This document shows positions 14,296-21,628 of a stretch of 48,367 nt of DNA, piece after piece (the stretch's first letter is position 1; the number at the start of each line of letters is the position of its first letter). The stretch comes from Nitrospirota bacterium (GTDB lineage Bacteria; Nitrospirota; UBA9217), in assembly GCA_029858565.1 (NCBI GenBank), contig JAOUEV010000023.1, positions 1 through 48,367 on the forward strand. The letters run 5' to 3'. The notes under the pieces were generated by a model. That model was not told where the DNA came from, made no database searches, and saw only the letters and a program-made list of their open reading frames with translations. Made by a program: the position numbers and the translations under genes.

Positions 14296-14793
14296 CTAGG
14301 GCAGTTTTTCAGTGATCCCTTTTGTCATACGCTCATAGCGCAGGAACTCCAGGGGGAAGGCGTCCTGGACCGATCGTTGCTCCACCAGCCTGAACTCCCC
14401 GGGAATCTCGGGAAAGAGCGCATCGCCCGCCAACTTCGCGTGAACCACGGTGAGATAGATGCGGTCGGCGATGGCGATGGTGTCGCGGAACAGCCTTGCC
14501 CCGCCCAGCACGAACACCTCTTCAGGACCTTCGCACAGGCCAAATGCCGTTGCCAGGTCCGGCGCCGCACGGCACCCTTCAGCGCAGCAGCCCCGCCGCG
14601 ATGTCACAACGATGTTCCTCCGCTCCGGCAGCGGCCTGCCGATGCTCTCATAGGTCCTCCTGCCCATGATCACCGTCCGGCCGAGCGTGAGCTCGCGAAA
14701 GCGTTTCATGTCCTGCGGCAGGTGCCAGGGAAGTCGGTTGCCCAGACCGATGATCCGGTTCTCGGTCATGGCCGCGATAAGAGATATGATCAT
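14296..14793 (-). CDS. folA: Dihydrofolate reductase
   Basis: A 165-residue DHFR of usual length. The N-terminus MIISLIAAMTENRIIG, then NRLPWHLPQDMKRFRELT with the Trp and substrate-binding Asp, GRTVIMGRRTYESIG for NADPH binding, and VFVLGGARLF as the second glycine turn are all diagnostic. It reduces dihydrofolate to tetrahydrofolate with NADPH in the cytoplasm. The start at 14793 gives the normal N-terminus; no ribosome site is evident, and the upstream DNA is an inverted-arm heptamer repeat (14804-14942). No thymidylate synthase gene is adjacent. A folate-dependent methyltransferase relative lies at 36537. Confidence 0.93.
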   Translation of the reverse strand: MIISLIAAMTENRIIGLGNRLPWHLPQDMKRFRELTLGRTVIMGRRTYESIGRPLPERRNIVVTSRRGCCAEGCRAAPDLATAFGLCEGPEEVFVLGGARLFRDTIAIADRIYLTVVHAKLAGDALFPEIPGEFRLVEQRSVQDAFPLEFLRYERMTKGITEKLP

Positions 14794-14803
14794 GGCTGGA
14801 ATA

Positions 14804-14942
14804 GTGACGAGCGACAAGAGACCAGCGACGAGAAAGATCTGAGCGTCTTTCGGTTTCTACCTGTCGCCATGATAGTAGAACCTGCACGTTATCTTTTGCT
14901 CAAACCTGGTCTCTAGTCTCTCGTCGCTCGTCTCTTGTCTCT
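14804..14942. repeat. Heptamer-word inverted arms between folA and the AlkD-like gene
   Basis: Left arm GTGACGA, GCGACAA, GAGACCA, GCGACGA (14804-14831). Right arm GGTCTCT, AGTCTCT, CGTCGCT, CGTCTCT, TGTCTCT (14908-14942), exact 7-nt period and complementary to the left word. The right arm contains the stop codon of the AlkD-like gene and encodes its last residues. The 76-bp centre holds nothing I recognise. Confidence 0.75.
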
Positions 14943-15635
14943 GTTCAAATACTTTTTCCGCTTCCTTTCCGGGAACCGCTCGATGGCGTAGCGCAGCGCG
15001 GTGCGCGGCATGGCGCGGTGATGCTTTCGCAGGAAACCTTCCAGCACAGCGACGTCCCGCTTACCCACCTCACGCAGCATCCAGCCCACTGCCTTGTGCA
15101 TCAGATCATGCTCGTCGGCAAGCAGCTTTTCCGAAAGCGCCAGCGTGTCAGCGAAATCGTTTTGCCTGATGAAATGGAAGGTCGCGATGATCGCGATCCG
15201 CCGCTCCCAGAGGCTCGTCGAACGCGCGAACCGGTACAGCAGCGCACGGGACCCGCCGTCCAGATGGGCCCCGACGATCTTGGACGCGCTCAGGTCCACC
15301 AGGTCCCAGTTGTTGATGTACCGCGTGTTCCGGAGATAGAGCGCGCAGACCTTGTTCCTCAGAGCGTCGCTGCCGCGCTCGTACTGGTCCACCAGGATCA
15401 GGAGCGCCAGCAGCCGGTCCTCGTGCCACGCCGACCGCAGGAGCTTCGCGACCTCGGCAAGGGGCGTGTCGCGGAATTCCTTCATCACCTTCCGGATGTC
15501 CGGCACCACCACGCCGAGAAAGCGGTCACCTTCTCCGTACTGGCCCGGTCCGGTCTTGAAGAACCGCTGCAGGATGACAGCCTTTTCCCCGGCGGCAAAA
15601 GCGCGAAGACGTTTCTGGATAACAGAAGAGGTCAT
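14913..15635 (-). CDS. AlkD-like DNA alkylation repair (HEAT-repeat) protein
   Basis: About 240 residues of repeated helices, the HEAT-like fold of AlkC/AlkD glycosylases. The central YINNWDLVDLSASKIVG carries the Trp-Asp pair near which alkylated bases are held, and RRIAIIATFHFIRQN and MHKAVGWMLREVGKRD are also typical of the family. It should excise N3- or N7-alkylpurines, or bind bulky adducts. The ATG at 15635 is the first plausible start; no ribosome site is visible. The C-terminal residues RDKRRATRD and the stop codon are encoded by the right arm of a heptamer repeat, so the natural C-terminus may have been replaced. That is unlikely to affect the catalytic core. Confidence 0.88.
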   Translation of the reverse strand: MTSSVIQKRLRAFAAGEKAVILQRFFKTGPGQYGEGDRFLGVVVPDIRKVMKEFRDTPLAEVAKLLRSAWHEDRLLALLILVDQYERGSDALRNKVCALYLRNTRYINNWDLVDLSASKIVGAHLDGGSRALLYRFARSTSLWERRIAIIATFHFIRQNDFADTLALSEKLLADEHDLMHKAVGWMLREVGKRDVAVLEGFLRKHHRAMPRTALRYAIERFPERKRKKYLNRDKRRATRD

Positions 15636-15730
15636 GGGCACAGTGTACCATGAAGAGGGCGGGAAAACCACGAGATGCGCGGAGGTTGCGCGGAGGTCGC
15701 AGCAGCAGCTGCCCGATCATCGCTGCGGTA

Positions 15731-18208
15731 TCAGCGGGGCAGCGAAGGCGCGGGAATATCCCGCACGATCCCCGCGGGATCATAGGGCAGCACAGTGATC
15801 TCCCGGTCCTTCACCACCAGCAGCAGGTTGTTCCTGGCAGCCAGATCGATGAGCACTTTGTTCCAGGCGCCGGTGGCCCTGAGCGTCAGTGCCCGGTCCA
15901 TGCCCGCGACCGCGTTGATCCTGTAGCCGTCCTGGAACGCCGGCGACGCCAGCCGCTTGATCACCTCTCCCAGTCTGCTTTTCGCGGCCTTGATAGCGAT
16001 GGTCTTCCCGTTCATGAGGGTCAGCGCCGGCGGCGGGAAGATACTTTCAGGATCCGCTCCGCGCTGGAGCAGCAGATTTGCCGCTTCCACGCTGCCCGCG
16101 GCACACGCTCTGCCCAGGGCGGTGCTCCCGTTCGCCGCCACGGCATTGACCGGCACGCCAAGGTCCAGGAGCGTCCGGGCCGCGGCCAGATGTCCATGCT
16201 GCACAGCCTCCATGAGCGGGGTCACGCCGTCAGGCAGCGCTGTCCGGAGACCGGCGCCTTTTTGCGCGAGCAGGGCGATGAGCTTCGCCTGGCCGCCCGC
16301 GGCCGCGGACCGCAGGGCGAAATCGCCGCTCCAGTCCAGGGCATTCGGATCAGCCCCACGGTCGATGAGCATCTCCGCGATCTCGGTCCTTCCCCGGGCG
16401 GCCGCCAGAAGCAGCGGCGTCCTCCCGGCCGCGTTCCTGCTGTTCACGTCCGCGCCCTTCTCCAGCAGGATGCGGATAATTGCCACATGCTCTTCCTTCA
16501 GGTTCGGCACGTCCACCGCCGCCTGGAGCGCGGTCGCGCCGGTCTCGGACGCCAGGGACAGGTGGTTCACCGCGGCGCCGCGCTCCACCAGCGACCGCAC
16601 GATCCTCTCCCGCCCCTGCCGTGCCGCGAGCATCAGCGCCGTGTTCCCCTTGGCGTCAGTCTGATCCAGCGCCTCTTTGCTCAGGTCCAGCAGCTTGGTA
16701 TACAGCCGGTCGTGGCCCAGCTCGCTGGCGATCATGAGAGCGGTCCGTCCCTGCCCGTTCACCGCCTCGGGATTCACGCCGGCCCTCAGGAACAGGTCCA
16801 CGGCATCCTCATTGTTCTTAGCCACTTCATCCAGGAACGCGGCATCGGTGAACTGCATGCCCTGCTGCACCACCTTTTTTGCGTAGTACCAGTGAAGAAG
16901 CTGCTCCTTGTAGACCAGCAGCGCTCCGGCCAGCAGCACCAGAAGGAGCGCCGCGGCGATCGCGCTGATGACCCAGGGATTCACCTCGGTAACGGCTGCG
17001 GTCTGCGGCTGTGACTGCGGCCTCTTCTCAGGCTTCTCTTTGGCCTTCTCAACAGCATCTGCCGCTTCCGGAGCAGCGGCAGATGGCTGAAGCTGTGGCT
17101 GTGACTGCGGCTGTATCTGTGGCTGCGGCTGCAATTGCGGCCTCTTCTCAGGCTTCTCTTCGGCCTTCTCAACAGCAGCCGCCGCTTCCGGGGCAGCGGC
17201 AGCCGGCTGCGAAGCAACGCTGACCGTGCTGAGCATGACCGACCCGGCGCTCTGCCCATCTGCCCGTTTTTTTACCCCCAGGTCCTCGTGCGCCTTTCGC
17301 TTCGCGCGGAGCACCTGCATGTCCAGAAAGGGCAGCGGCTCGAACTGCGCCAGATAACTGCCGGCACGGCTCTGCAGCACCAGTGCAGCCACATCGACCA
17401 GCACTCCGCAGACAAGACCGATCACGCCCCCCCACCCGGCGGATCCGAAGATCAGGCCGAAGAGCAGCCCTGCCGGCAGCAGGGCCGCTGGCGGCGCCCA
17501 CCAGAAGCGGAAGGCCCCGTCGATCGTTTCGAGCAGTTTCTTCTGCTTGAACGGCAGCCCCTCCGGCGTGTTCAGGAAGGCGGTCCATTCCGCAGCGTCG
17601 GCCTGCAGTGCCTGCAAGTGCTTCTTGATGTATTTGGCGACCTCGCCATGCCCTGATTCTTCGGCCAGTTGCAGCGCGGTCTTTTTCGAGACCGTGAGCG
17701 CGTTGACATCGACCCCCGAGTGCAGCAGGTACTCGACGATGTCGGTGCCGGCCTGATCAAATGCCGCCTTGTGCAGGGCCGTCCATTCGTCCGGGTCCTT
17801 CGCGTTCACATTCGCGCCGGCCTGGATCAGCGTTTCGGCAAGATCGCGCCGGCCGGCCGATGCGGCGATGAACAGAGGAGTACTTCCGTCTCGGGTCACG
17901 TTCGCGTTGACGCCTTCGGCGATGAGCTTCTTGACCGTTTCCAGGTCGCCAGCCTCGAGCGCTTCGCGGAACTGGGGCCATTTCTGCGCAGTGACCGAGG
18001 TCTGTCCGGGAATGTATTTTGACTTGGCTTTGGGCTGGGGTTGAGGCTTGGTCTTCGGCTTGATCTTGGGCTGTGCGCCGGGAGCGCCAGGAACATGGGC
18101 AGCAGGAGCAGGGGCGGCTACGGGATCTTCGGGAACGTCAAGGGTGATCGGGTCGTCCTGCCCGACCTTCGGCTCGATCTCAGGCTGGTCTTGCGTTTCG
18201 TTTTCCAT
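15731..18208 (-). CDS. Large membrane ankyrin-repeat protein with STN-like C-terminus
   Basis: About 825 residues. An acidic, Pro-rich N-terminus leads into a first ankyrin block of about four repeats (about residues 75-200, with DGSTPLFIAASAGRRDLAET). A hydrophobic hairpin follows (about 235-285), then two copies of a 40-residue Ala/Glu/Lys/Gln-Pro linker (about 330-410), a membrane helix (about 420-443), and a second block of eight or so ankyrin repeats (about 455-740). The last 70 residues (LTLRATGAWNKVLIDLAARN, then a short strand pair) resemble the STN domain of secretins and TonB receptors. Topology and partners are unknown. AAGGGGAG lies 6 nt before the ATG at 18208. The extreme C-terminus lies just beyond the AlkD-like gene's 5' flank. 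Confidence 0.85.
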   Translation of the reverse strand: MENETQDQPEIEPKVGQDDPITLDVPEDPVAAPAPAAHVPGAPGAQPKIKPKTKPQPQPKAKSKYIPGQTSVTAQKWPQFREALEAGDLETVKKLIAEGVNANVTRDGSTPLFIAASAGRRDLAETLIQAGANVNAKDPDEWTALHKAAFDQAGTDIVEYLLHSGVDVNALTVSKKTALQLAEESGHGEVAKYIKKHLQALQADAAEWTAFLNTPEGLPFKQKKLLETIDGAFRFWWAPPAALLPAGLLFGLIFGSAGWGGVIGLVCGVLVDVAALVLQSRAGSYLAQFEPLPFLDMQVLRAKRKAHEDLGVKKRADGQSAGSVMLSTVSVASQPAAAAPEAAAAVEKAEEKPEKRPQLQPQPQIQPQSQPQLQPSAAAPEAADAVEKAKEKPEKRPQSQPQTAAVTEVNPWVISAIAAALLLVLLAGALLVYKEQLLHWYYAKKVVQQGMQFTDAAFLDEVAKNNEDAVDLFLRAGVNPEAVNGQGRTALMIASELGHDRLYTKLLDLSKEALDQTDAKGNTALMLAARQGRERIVRSLVERGAAVNHLSLASETGATALQAAVDVPNLKEEHVAIIRILLEKGADVNSRNAAGRTPLLLAAARGRTEIAEMLIDRGADPNALDWSGDFALRSAAAGGQAKLIALLAQKGAGLRTALPDGVTPLMEAVQHGHLAAARTLLDLGVPVNAVAANGSTALGRACAAGSVEAANLLLQRGADPESIFPPPALTLMNGKTIAIKAAKSRLGEVIKRLASPAFQDGYRINAVAGMDRALTLRATGAWNKVLIDLAARNNLLLVVKDREITVLPYDPAGIVRDIPAPSLPR
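17019..17210. repeat. Direct repeat inside the ankyrin gene
   Basis: A segment of about 70 bp at 17019-17090 recurs at 17139-17210, exactly 120 bp (40 codons) away, with few mismatches. Between them the DNA is a 6-nt period array encoding Gln-Pro/Gln-Ser pairs. This is a recent in-frame linker duplication that could expand or contract. Confidence 0.75.
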
Positions 18209-18244
18209 GCAGGGCTCCCCTTGCATAGCCGGTGCGTACGCATA

Positions 18245-18273
18245 ACTATACCATGAACCGGGTACTGCTTCAA
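18245..18273 (-). promoter_or_regulatory. Promoter of the ankyrin-protein gene
   Basis: TTGAAG (18273-18268) and TATAGT (18250-18245) are separated by 17 bp on the minus strand, matching at 4/6 and 5/6. The leader would be about 30 nt and contain the ribosome site before 18208. Confidence 0.6.
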
Positions 18274-18349
18274 CCGCCACTATTGGGGCCGGGAACGATC
18301 AGCGGCTGCCCGGGATTATTCCAGTATTATCACCGCGGCATGCCGCCGC

Positions 18350-20029
18350 CTAACGTCTCCTCCGGTTCCTGATCACCAGAGCGACCAACATCACAACAGC
18401 GGAGCCGAGGCTCGCGAGCGGCAGGACCGGCCAGGATGGCAGGGGGGCCACGGTCCGGAGCCACCGCTCCAGGTCGCTGCCATTGCCCACGAAACCCGAA
18501 AAAAGGATCAGCGCCGCGATGATGAAGCCGTAGGCGATGTTCACCCCGGTCTCATCGCCGCCTCCCAGACCGCCGCTTACCGGCGCGGAGATGCGCACCG
18601 TGGGGTCATCGAAGAATTTGAGGGCCCTGGCGCCGTGCTTCAGGACCAATCGCTTCAGTTTCCCCAGCTCGTAGGGCCCGGCCTTGATCTGCTTCACCAG
18701 CTCGTCAAAGGTGAACGCGGCTGCGGTGTACTTGCGGACAAAGGACCGCAGGTGATCGACGATCCTGATCTCCGGGTCCAGGGACAAGCAGGTGCCCTCA
18801 AAGGTCGTGAGCGCCTTGGACACGAGCACGAAATCGTGGGGCACCGGGATGCCATAGGCCAGACTGGTGTTCAGAAAGCGCTCCAGCAGCTGGGTGAAAG
18901 GCACGCCGGCAACCTCGTAGATCGGCAGGTCCGAAAGGATCTCATTCATCTCGCGGCGGTAGCCCGCCAGGTCCGCGACGTCCTCCTCCCGGACGCCGCA
19001 GAGCTCGAAGAAGGACCCGAGGACCCGCGGCACGTTCCGCTCCGACATGCCGTAGACGATATCGAAGATCCACGACCGCATGTCCTCGGCCAGATAACCC
19101 ACGATGCCGAAGTCCAGGTAAGCGATAGTGTCATTGTCCAGGACCATGATGTTCCCGCCGTGGGGATCGCCGTGGAAGAACCCGTCGATGAATATCTGCT
19201 TCAGCATGGAGTCGGCGATAAGCCGCGCCACGGCCCTGCGGTCGATGTTCCGCTCGCCGGCCTGGAATATATTGACGCCCGGGATATGCTCCATCACGAG
19301 AATGCTCCGGGTCGTGTATTCCCGGTAGACCTTGGGGATGCGCACGCCCGGATAGTCACGGAAATTGAAAGCGAAGTGCAGGGAGTTTTTGCCTTCCTGG
19401 CGAAAGTAAAGCTCCCGGTCGGTCCAGCGCGTGAATTCCTGCACGAGCATGACCGGCCGGTTCTTTCTGATCCGCGGCACGAAACGCTCGATCAGGTGGG
19501 CGAAGCGCAGCATGATGAAGAGGTCCGCCGCCATGGCCTGACGAATGCCCGGCCGCTGGACCTTGACCGCGACCTCCTCCCCGGAGCGGAGCCGGGCGCG
19601 GTGCACCTGCGCCACCGACGCCGCCGCCGTGGCGGTCTCATCGAACTCGCTGAAGATCTCGCTCAGGTCCCGCTGCAGCTCCTGCCGCACCTCGCGCCGC
19701 ACCTGGTTGAAGGGAAAGGGCGGGACGCGGTCCTGCAGGGTCTTGAATGCCTCGCAGAACTCCGGCGGCACCAGGTCCGGCCGGATGCTCAGGAACTGGC
19801 CGAACTTCACGTACGTGGGCCCCAGTTTCTGGAGCGTTTCCCGCGCCAGCTCCGCCGGGCTCGCGCTGCGAACGTCAGGCGCCAGGTACTTGCTTACGGC
19901 CCGGCGGGGATGCTCCCGGGATCCGAACAGCAGCCTGGCCGGACCGTACGCGATAACCTGCCTGAGCAGGATGAGGCAGATGGCGATCAGACGCCGAATG
20001 CCCCGCAGATGAGTGAACAGTGAATCCAT
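18350..20029 (-). CDS. UbiB/ABC1/ADCK-family atypical kinase
   Basis: About 559 residues. Family motifs are in order: the KxGQ-type TYVKFGQFLSIRPDLVP (about 68-84), Ala-rich loop TAAASVAQVHRA replacing the glycine-rich loop, VAVKVQRP with the catalytic Lys, FFHGDPHGGNIMV as catalytic loop, and AYLDFGIVGYL as DFG motif. Two membrane helices end the protein (about 500-518 and 535-555), the usual UbiB topology. UbiB proteins are ATPases that support quinone or lipid synthesis or transport. Without other ubiquinone or menaquinone genes nearby, the substrate is open. The ATG at 20029 has GGGAG 10 nt upstream; a TTG at 20095 would add 22 residues. Confidence 0.92.
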   Translation of the reverse strand: MDSLFTHLRGIRRLIAICLILLRQVIAYGPARLLFGSREHPRRAVSKYLAPDVRSASPAELARETLQKLGPTYVKFGQFLSIRPDLVPPEFCEAFKTLQDRVPPFPFNQVRREVRQELQRDLSEIFSEFDETATAAASVAQVHRARLRSGEEVAVKVQRPGIRQAMAADLFIMLRFAHLIERFVPRIRKNRPVMLVQEFTRWTDRELYFRQEGKNSLHFAFNFRDYPGVRIPKVYREYTTRSILVMEHIPGVNIFQAGERNIDRRAVARLIADSMLKQIFIDGFFHGDPHGGNIMVLDNDTIAYLDFGIVGYLAEDMRSWIFDIVYGMSERNVPRVLGSFFELCGVREEDVADLAGYRREMNEILSDLPIYEVAGVPFTQLLERFLNTSLAYGIPVPHDFVLVSKALTTFEGTCLSLDPEIRIVDHLRSFVRKYTAAAFTFDELVKQIKAGPYELGKLKRLVLKHGARALKFFDDPTVRISAPVSGGLGGGDETGVNIAYGFIIAALILFSGFVGNGSDLERWLRTVAPLPSWPVLPLASLGSAVVMLVALVIRNRRRR

Positions 20030-20159
20030 GGCAGGCGGTCTCCCTGTTTCGCCGGTTCCGGGCGCGCGTCGCTGCGAAACCTTTCGCCGGAACAAGCTTT
20101 CGAAGGTAAAGATAGCATATTCCCGCGCCAGGAGGGGACCACCGCCTGCATAAAGAGCA

Positions 20160-20188
20160 TGGGCAGGAGACCCCGGCAGTTGTATAAT
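20160..20188 (+). promoter_or_regulatory. Promoter of the 46-residue membrane peptide gene
   Basis: TGGGCA (20160-20165) and a perfect TATAAT (20183-20188) are 17 bp apart. The leader would be about 55 nt. Confidence 0.5.
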
Positions 20189-20250
20189 TAAGCAAGACCG
20201 GGTCAGCTCGCGCTGTCCGTTGACACTACCTCTCCGGGAGGGACGCTGAT

Positions 20251-20391
20251 ATGAAGATATTCCTGATCATAGCTGCCGCAGCCGCAGCCGTCTACATCTA
20301 TGCCGCCATAGCCTTTTACTACGGGTTCAAGAACTGGTACCCCATGTGCGGCGGAAAGTCCGGCACCTGCGCTCCCCGGAAGCCATCATAG
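20251..20391 (+). CDS. 46-residue membrane peptide with a Cys pair
   Basis: A short gene with a strong GGGAGGGA ribosome site 7 nt before ATG and a TATAAT promoter upstream. The product starts MKIFLII and has one hydrophobic Ala/Ile/Tyr-rich helix (about residues 3-24), then YYGFKNWYPMCGGKSGTC and a basic tail APRKPS. Two Cys lie seven residues apart just after the helix and could bind a metal or form a disulfide. I recognise no family. It is oriented like the kinase-like gene downstream but separated from it by that gene's own promoter. Confidence 0.6.
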   Translation: MKIFLIIAAAAAAVYIYAAIAFYYGFKNWYPMCGGKSGTCAPRKPS

Positions 20392-20459
20392 GTTTCCGTG
20401 GACGGTTTATTGCAGATCTCCTGCCCGTCCGGGAAGCCGGGCTTCTGCCCATTCAATAA

Positions 20460-20488
20460 TTGACAATAGGTCATCTGTGACCTATATT
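20460..20488 (+). promoter_or_regulatory. Consensus promoter with palindromic operator in the spacer
   Basis: TTGACA (20460-20465) and TATATT (20483-20488) are exactly 17 bp apart. The spacer and the first bases of the -10 box form a perfect palindrome ATAGGTCA-TCTG-TGACCTAT (20466-20485). A dimeric repressor bound there would occlude the promoter. It drives the histidine-kinase-like gene at 20575 with a leader of about 80 nt. Confidence 0.75.
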
Positions 20489-20574
20489 GTTCGGCGGGCG
20501 CAGAAGGACAGCATGCCTGCGCCGTCCGGCATCCGCCAGCAGCCGCGTCCATCCACTATCAGGAAACGAGCGCT

Positions 20575-21516
20575 ATGCACGAAACTCCCCGATCCTCCAC
20601 CATCCTGCTGATCATCGGCGCGGTGGTCACCGCTGTAGCGGTGGCGCTGTTCCTGAACGCCCTCATGCTCAGGGATTTCCCGCAGGCCGGCCAGGACCTC
20701 CTGTCGGGCAGGTCGGTCGCGCGGTCAGCCGTTGCTTTCGCGCTGGTAACCGGCCTGGCGCTGATGCTGCTGTTCAAGCTTTTCCGGGCCCAGGGCTCCG
20801 GCACAGCCGCTCGCAAGCGCGACCGGACAGCGGAGAAAAAAGCGACTGTTGGTGAACATGCCGGAGAAGATGCGCCCGGCGAGATCATCTCCGACACGGC
20901 GGGAGAGCTCAGATCTTCCGTTGAAATGATCCAGGAGGAAATCGAGGAAATCCTGGAGGATGACGCGCCGGCCGACAAGGAGCACATGCAGTCGCTCTAC
21001 GAGGAAACCGACCGGCTCAGGAAGATCATCGACAGCATGGAGCAGCTGTCCCAGGCCCAGGCCATGGCCCGGGCGCTGAAAAAAGAGCCCGTGCAGGTCG
21101 AGCCGCTGCTCAGGAGCGTCATCGAGCGGACAAAGCTCGCGGTGACCGACAGGAACGTGACCTATTCCCTTGAGTGCGAGCCGGGGCTGATCCTGCAGGG
21201 CGATGAGGGATGCGTCAGCCGCATCATCGGCAACATCGCGGAGAACGCCGCGCGGTCCATCAAAGGCTCCGGGAACGTGACCCTGGCCGCCGCCCGCAAG
21301 GACGCCGGTGTGGTCTTCTCGGTCCGGGACACGGGGACCGGGATCAGGCGGTCCCATCTCTCGCATATCTATGAACGGTTCTTCCGCGGCACCGGTTCGG
21401 GCATCGGCATGGGGCTTTCGGTCGTGAAGGAGCTGGTGGATGCCTGCGGCGGCAGGATCGATGTAGAGACCGCTGTCAACAAGGGCACGACATTTACCGT
21501 GCAGCTGCCGGAGTGA
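20575..21516 (+). CDS. Histidine-kinase-like membrane protein lacking the phosphoacceptor His
   Basis: A 313-residue protein with two membrane helices (about 10-31 and 51-70) and only about 20 residues between them. The dimerisation region aligns with HisKA kinases, but the H box reads DTAGELRSSVEMI (108-120) where SHELRTPL is expected: Gly110 replaces the His and the Pro is also lost. The second helix (ETDRLRKIIDSMEQLSQ) is normal. The ATP-binding domain is intact: N box GNIAENAARS with Asn224, G1 RDTGTGI, F box YERFF and G2 GSGIGMGLSVVKE. It may bind ATP and act as a phosphatase, a heterodimer partner or a sensor without autophosphorylation. No response regulator is adjacent. It has an operator-containing promoter; the ribosome site (AGGAAACGAG) is modest. 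Confidence 0.8.
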   Translation: MHETPRSSTILLIIGAVVTAVAVALFLNALMLRDFPQAGQDLLSGRSVARSAVAFALVTGLALMLLFKLFRAQGSGTAARKRDRTAEKKATVGEHAGEDAPGEIISDTAGELRSSVEMIQEEIEEILEDDAPADKEHMQSLYEETDRLRKIIDSMEQLSQAQAMARALKKEPVQVEPLLRSVIERTKLAVTDRNVTYSLECEPGLILQGDEGCVSRIIGNIAENAARSIKGSGNVTLAAARKDAGVVFSVRDTGTGIRRSHLSHIYERFFRGTGSGIGMGLSVVKELVDACGGRIDVETAVNKGTTFTVQLPE

Positions 21517-21541
21517 ATAGTCATATCAACGATACGTTGTC

Positions 21542-21604
21542 AGCAGGAAGCGGTAAGCTGGAAGTTCGGTGACATCAAGCCTGCTTATCGTTTTCCAGCG
21601 TATA
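21542..21604. repeat. Heptamer-word repeat after the kinase-like gene
   Basis: AGCAGGA, AGCGGTA, AGCTGGA (21542-21562, exact 7-nt period) face a decayed inverted arm with GCTTATCG and CCAGC words (about 21583-21604). It begins 25 bp after the stop codon at 21516. Confidence 0.5.
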
Positions 21605-21628
21605 GCTGCATTACGCAAAGGGATATTG

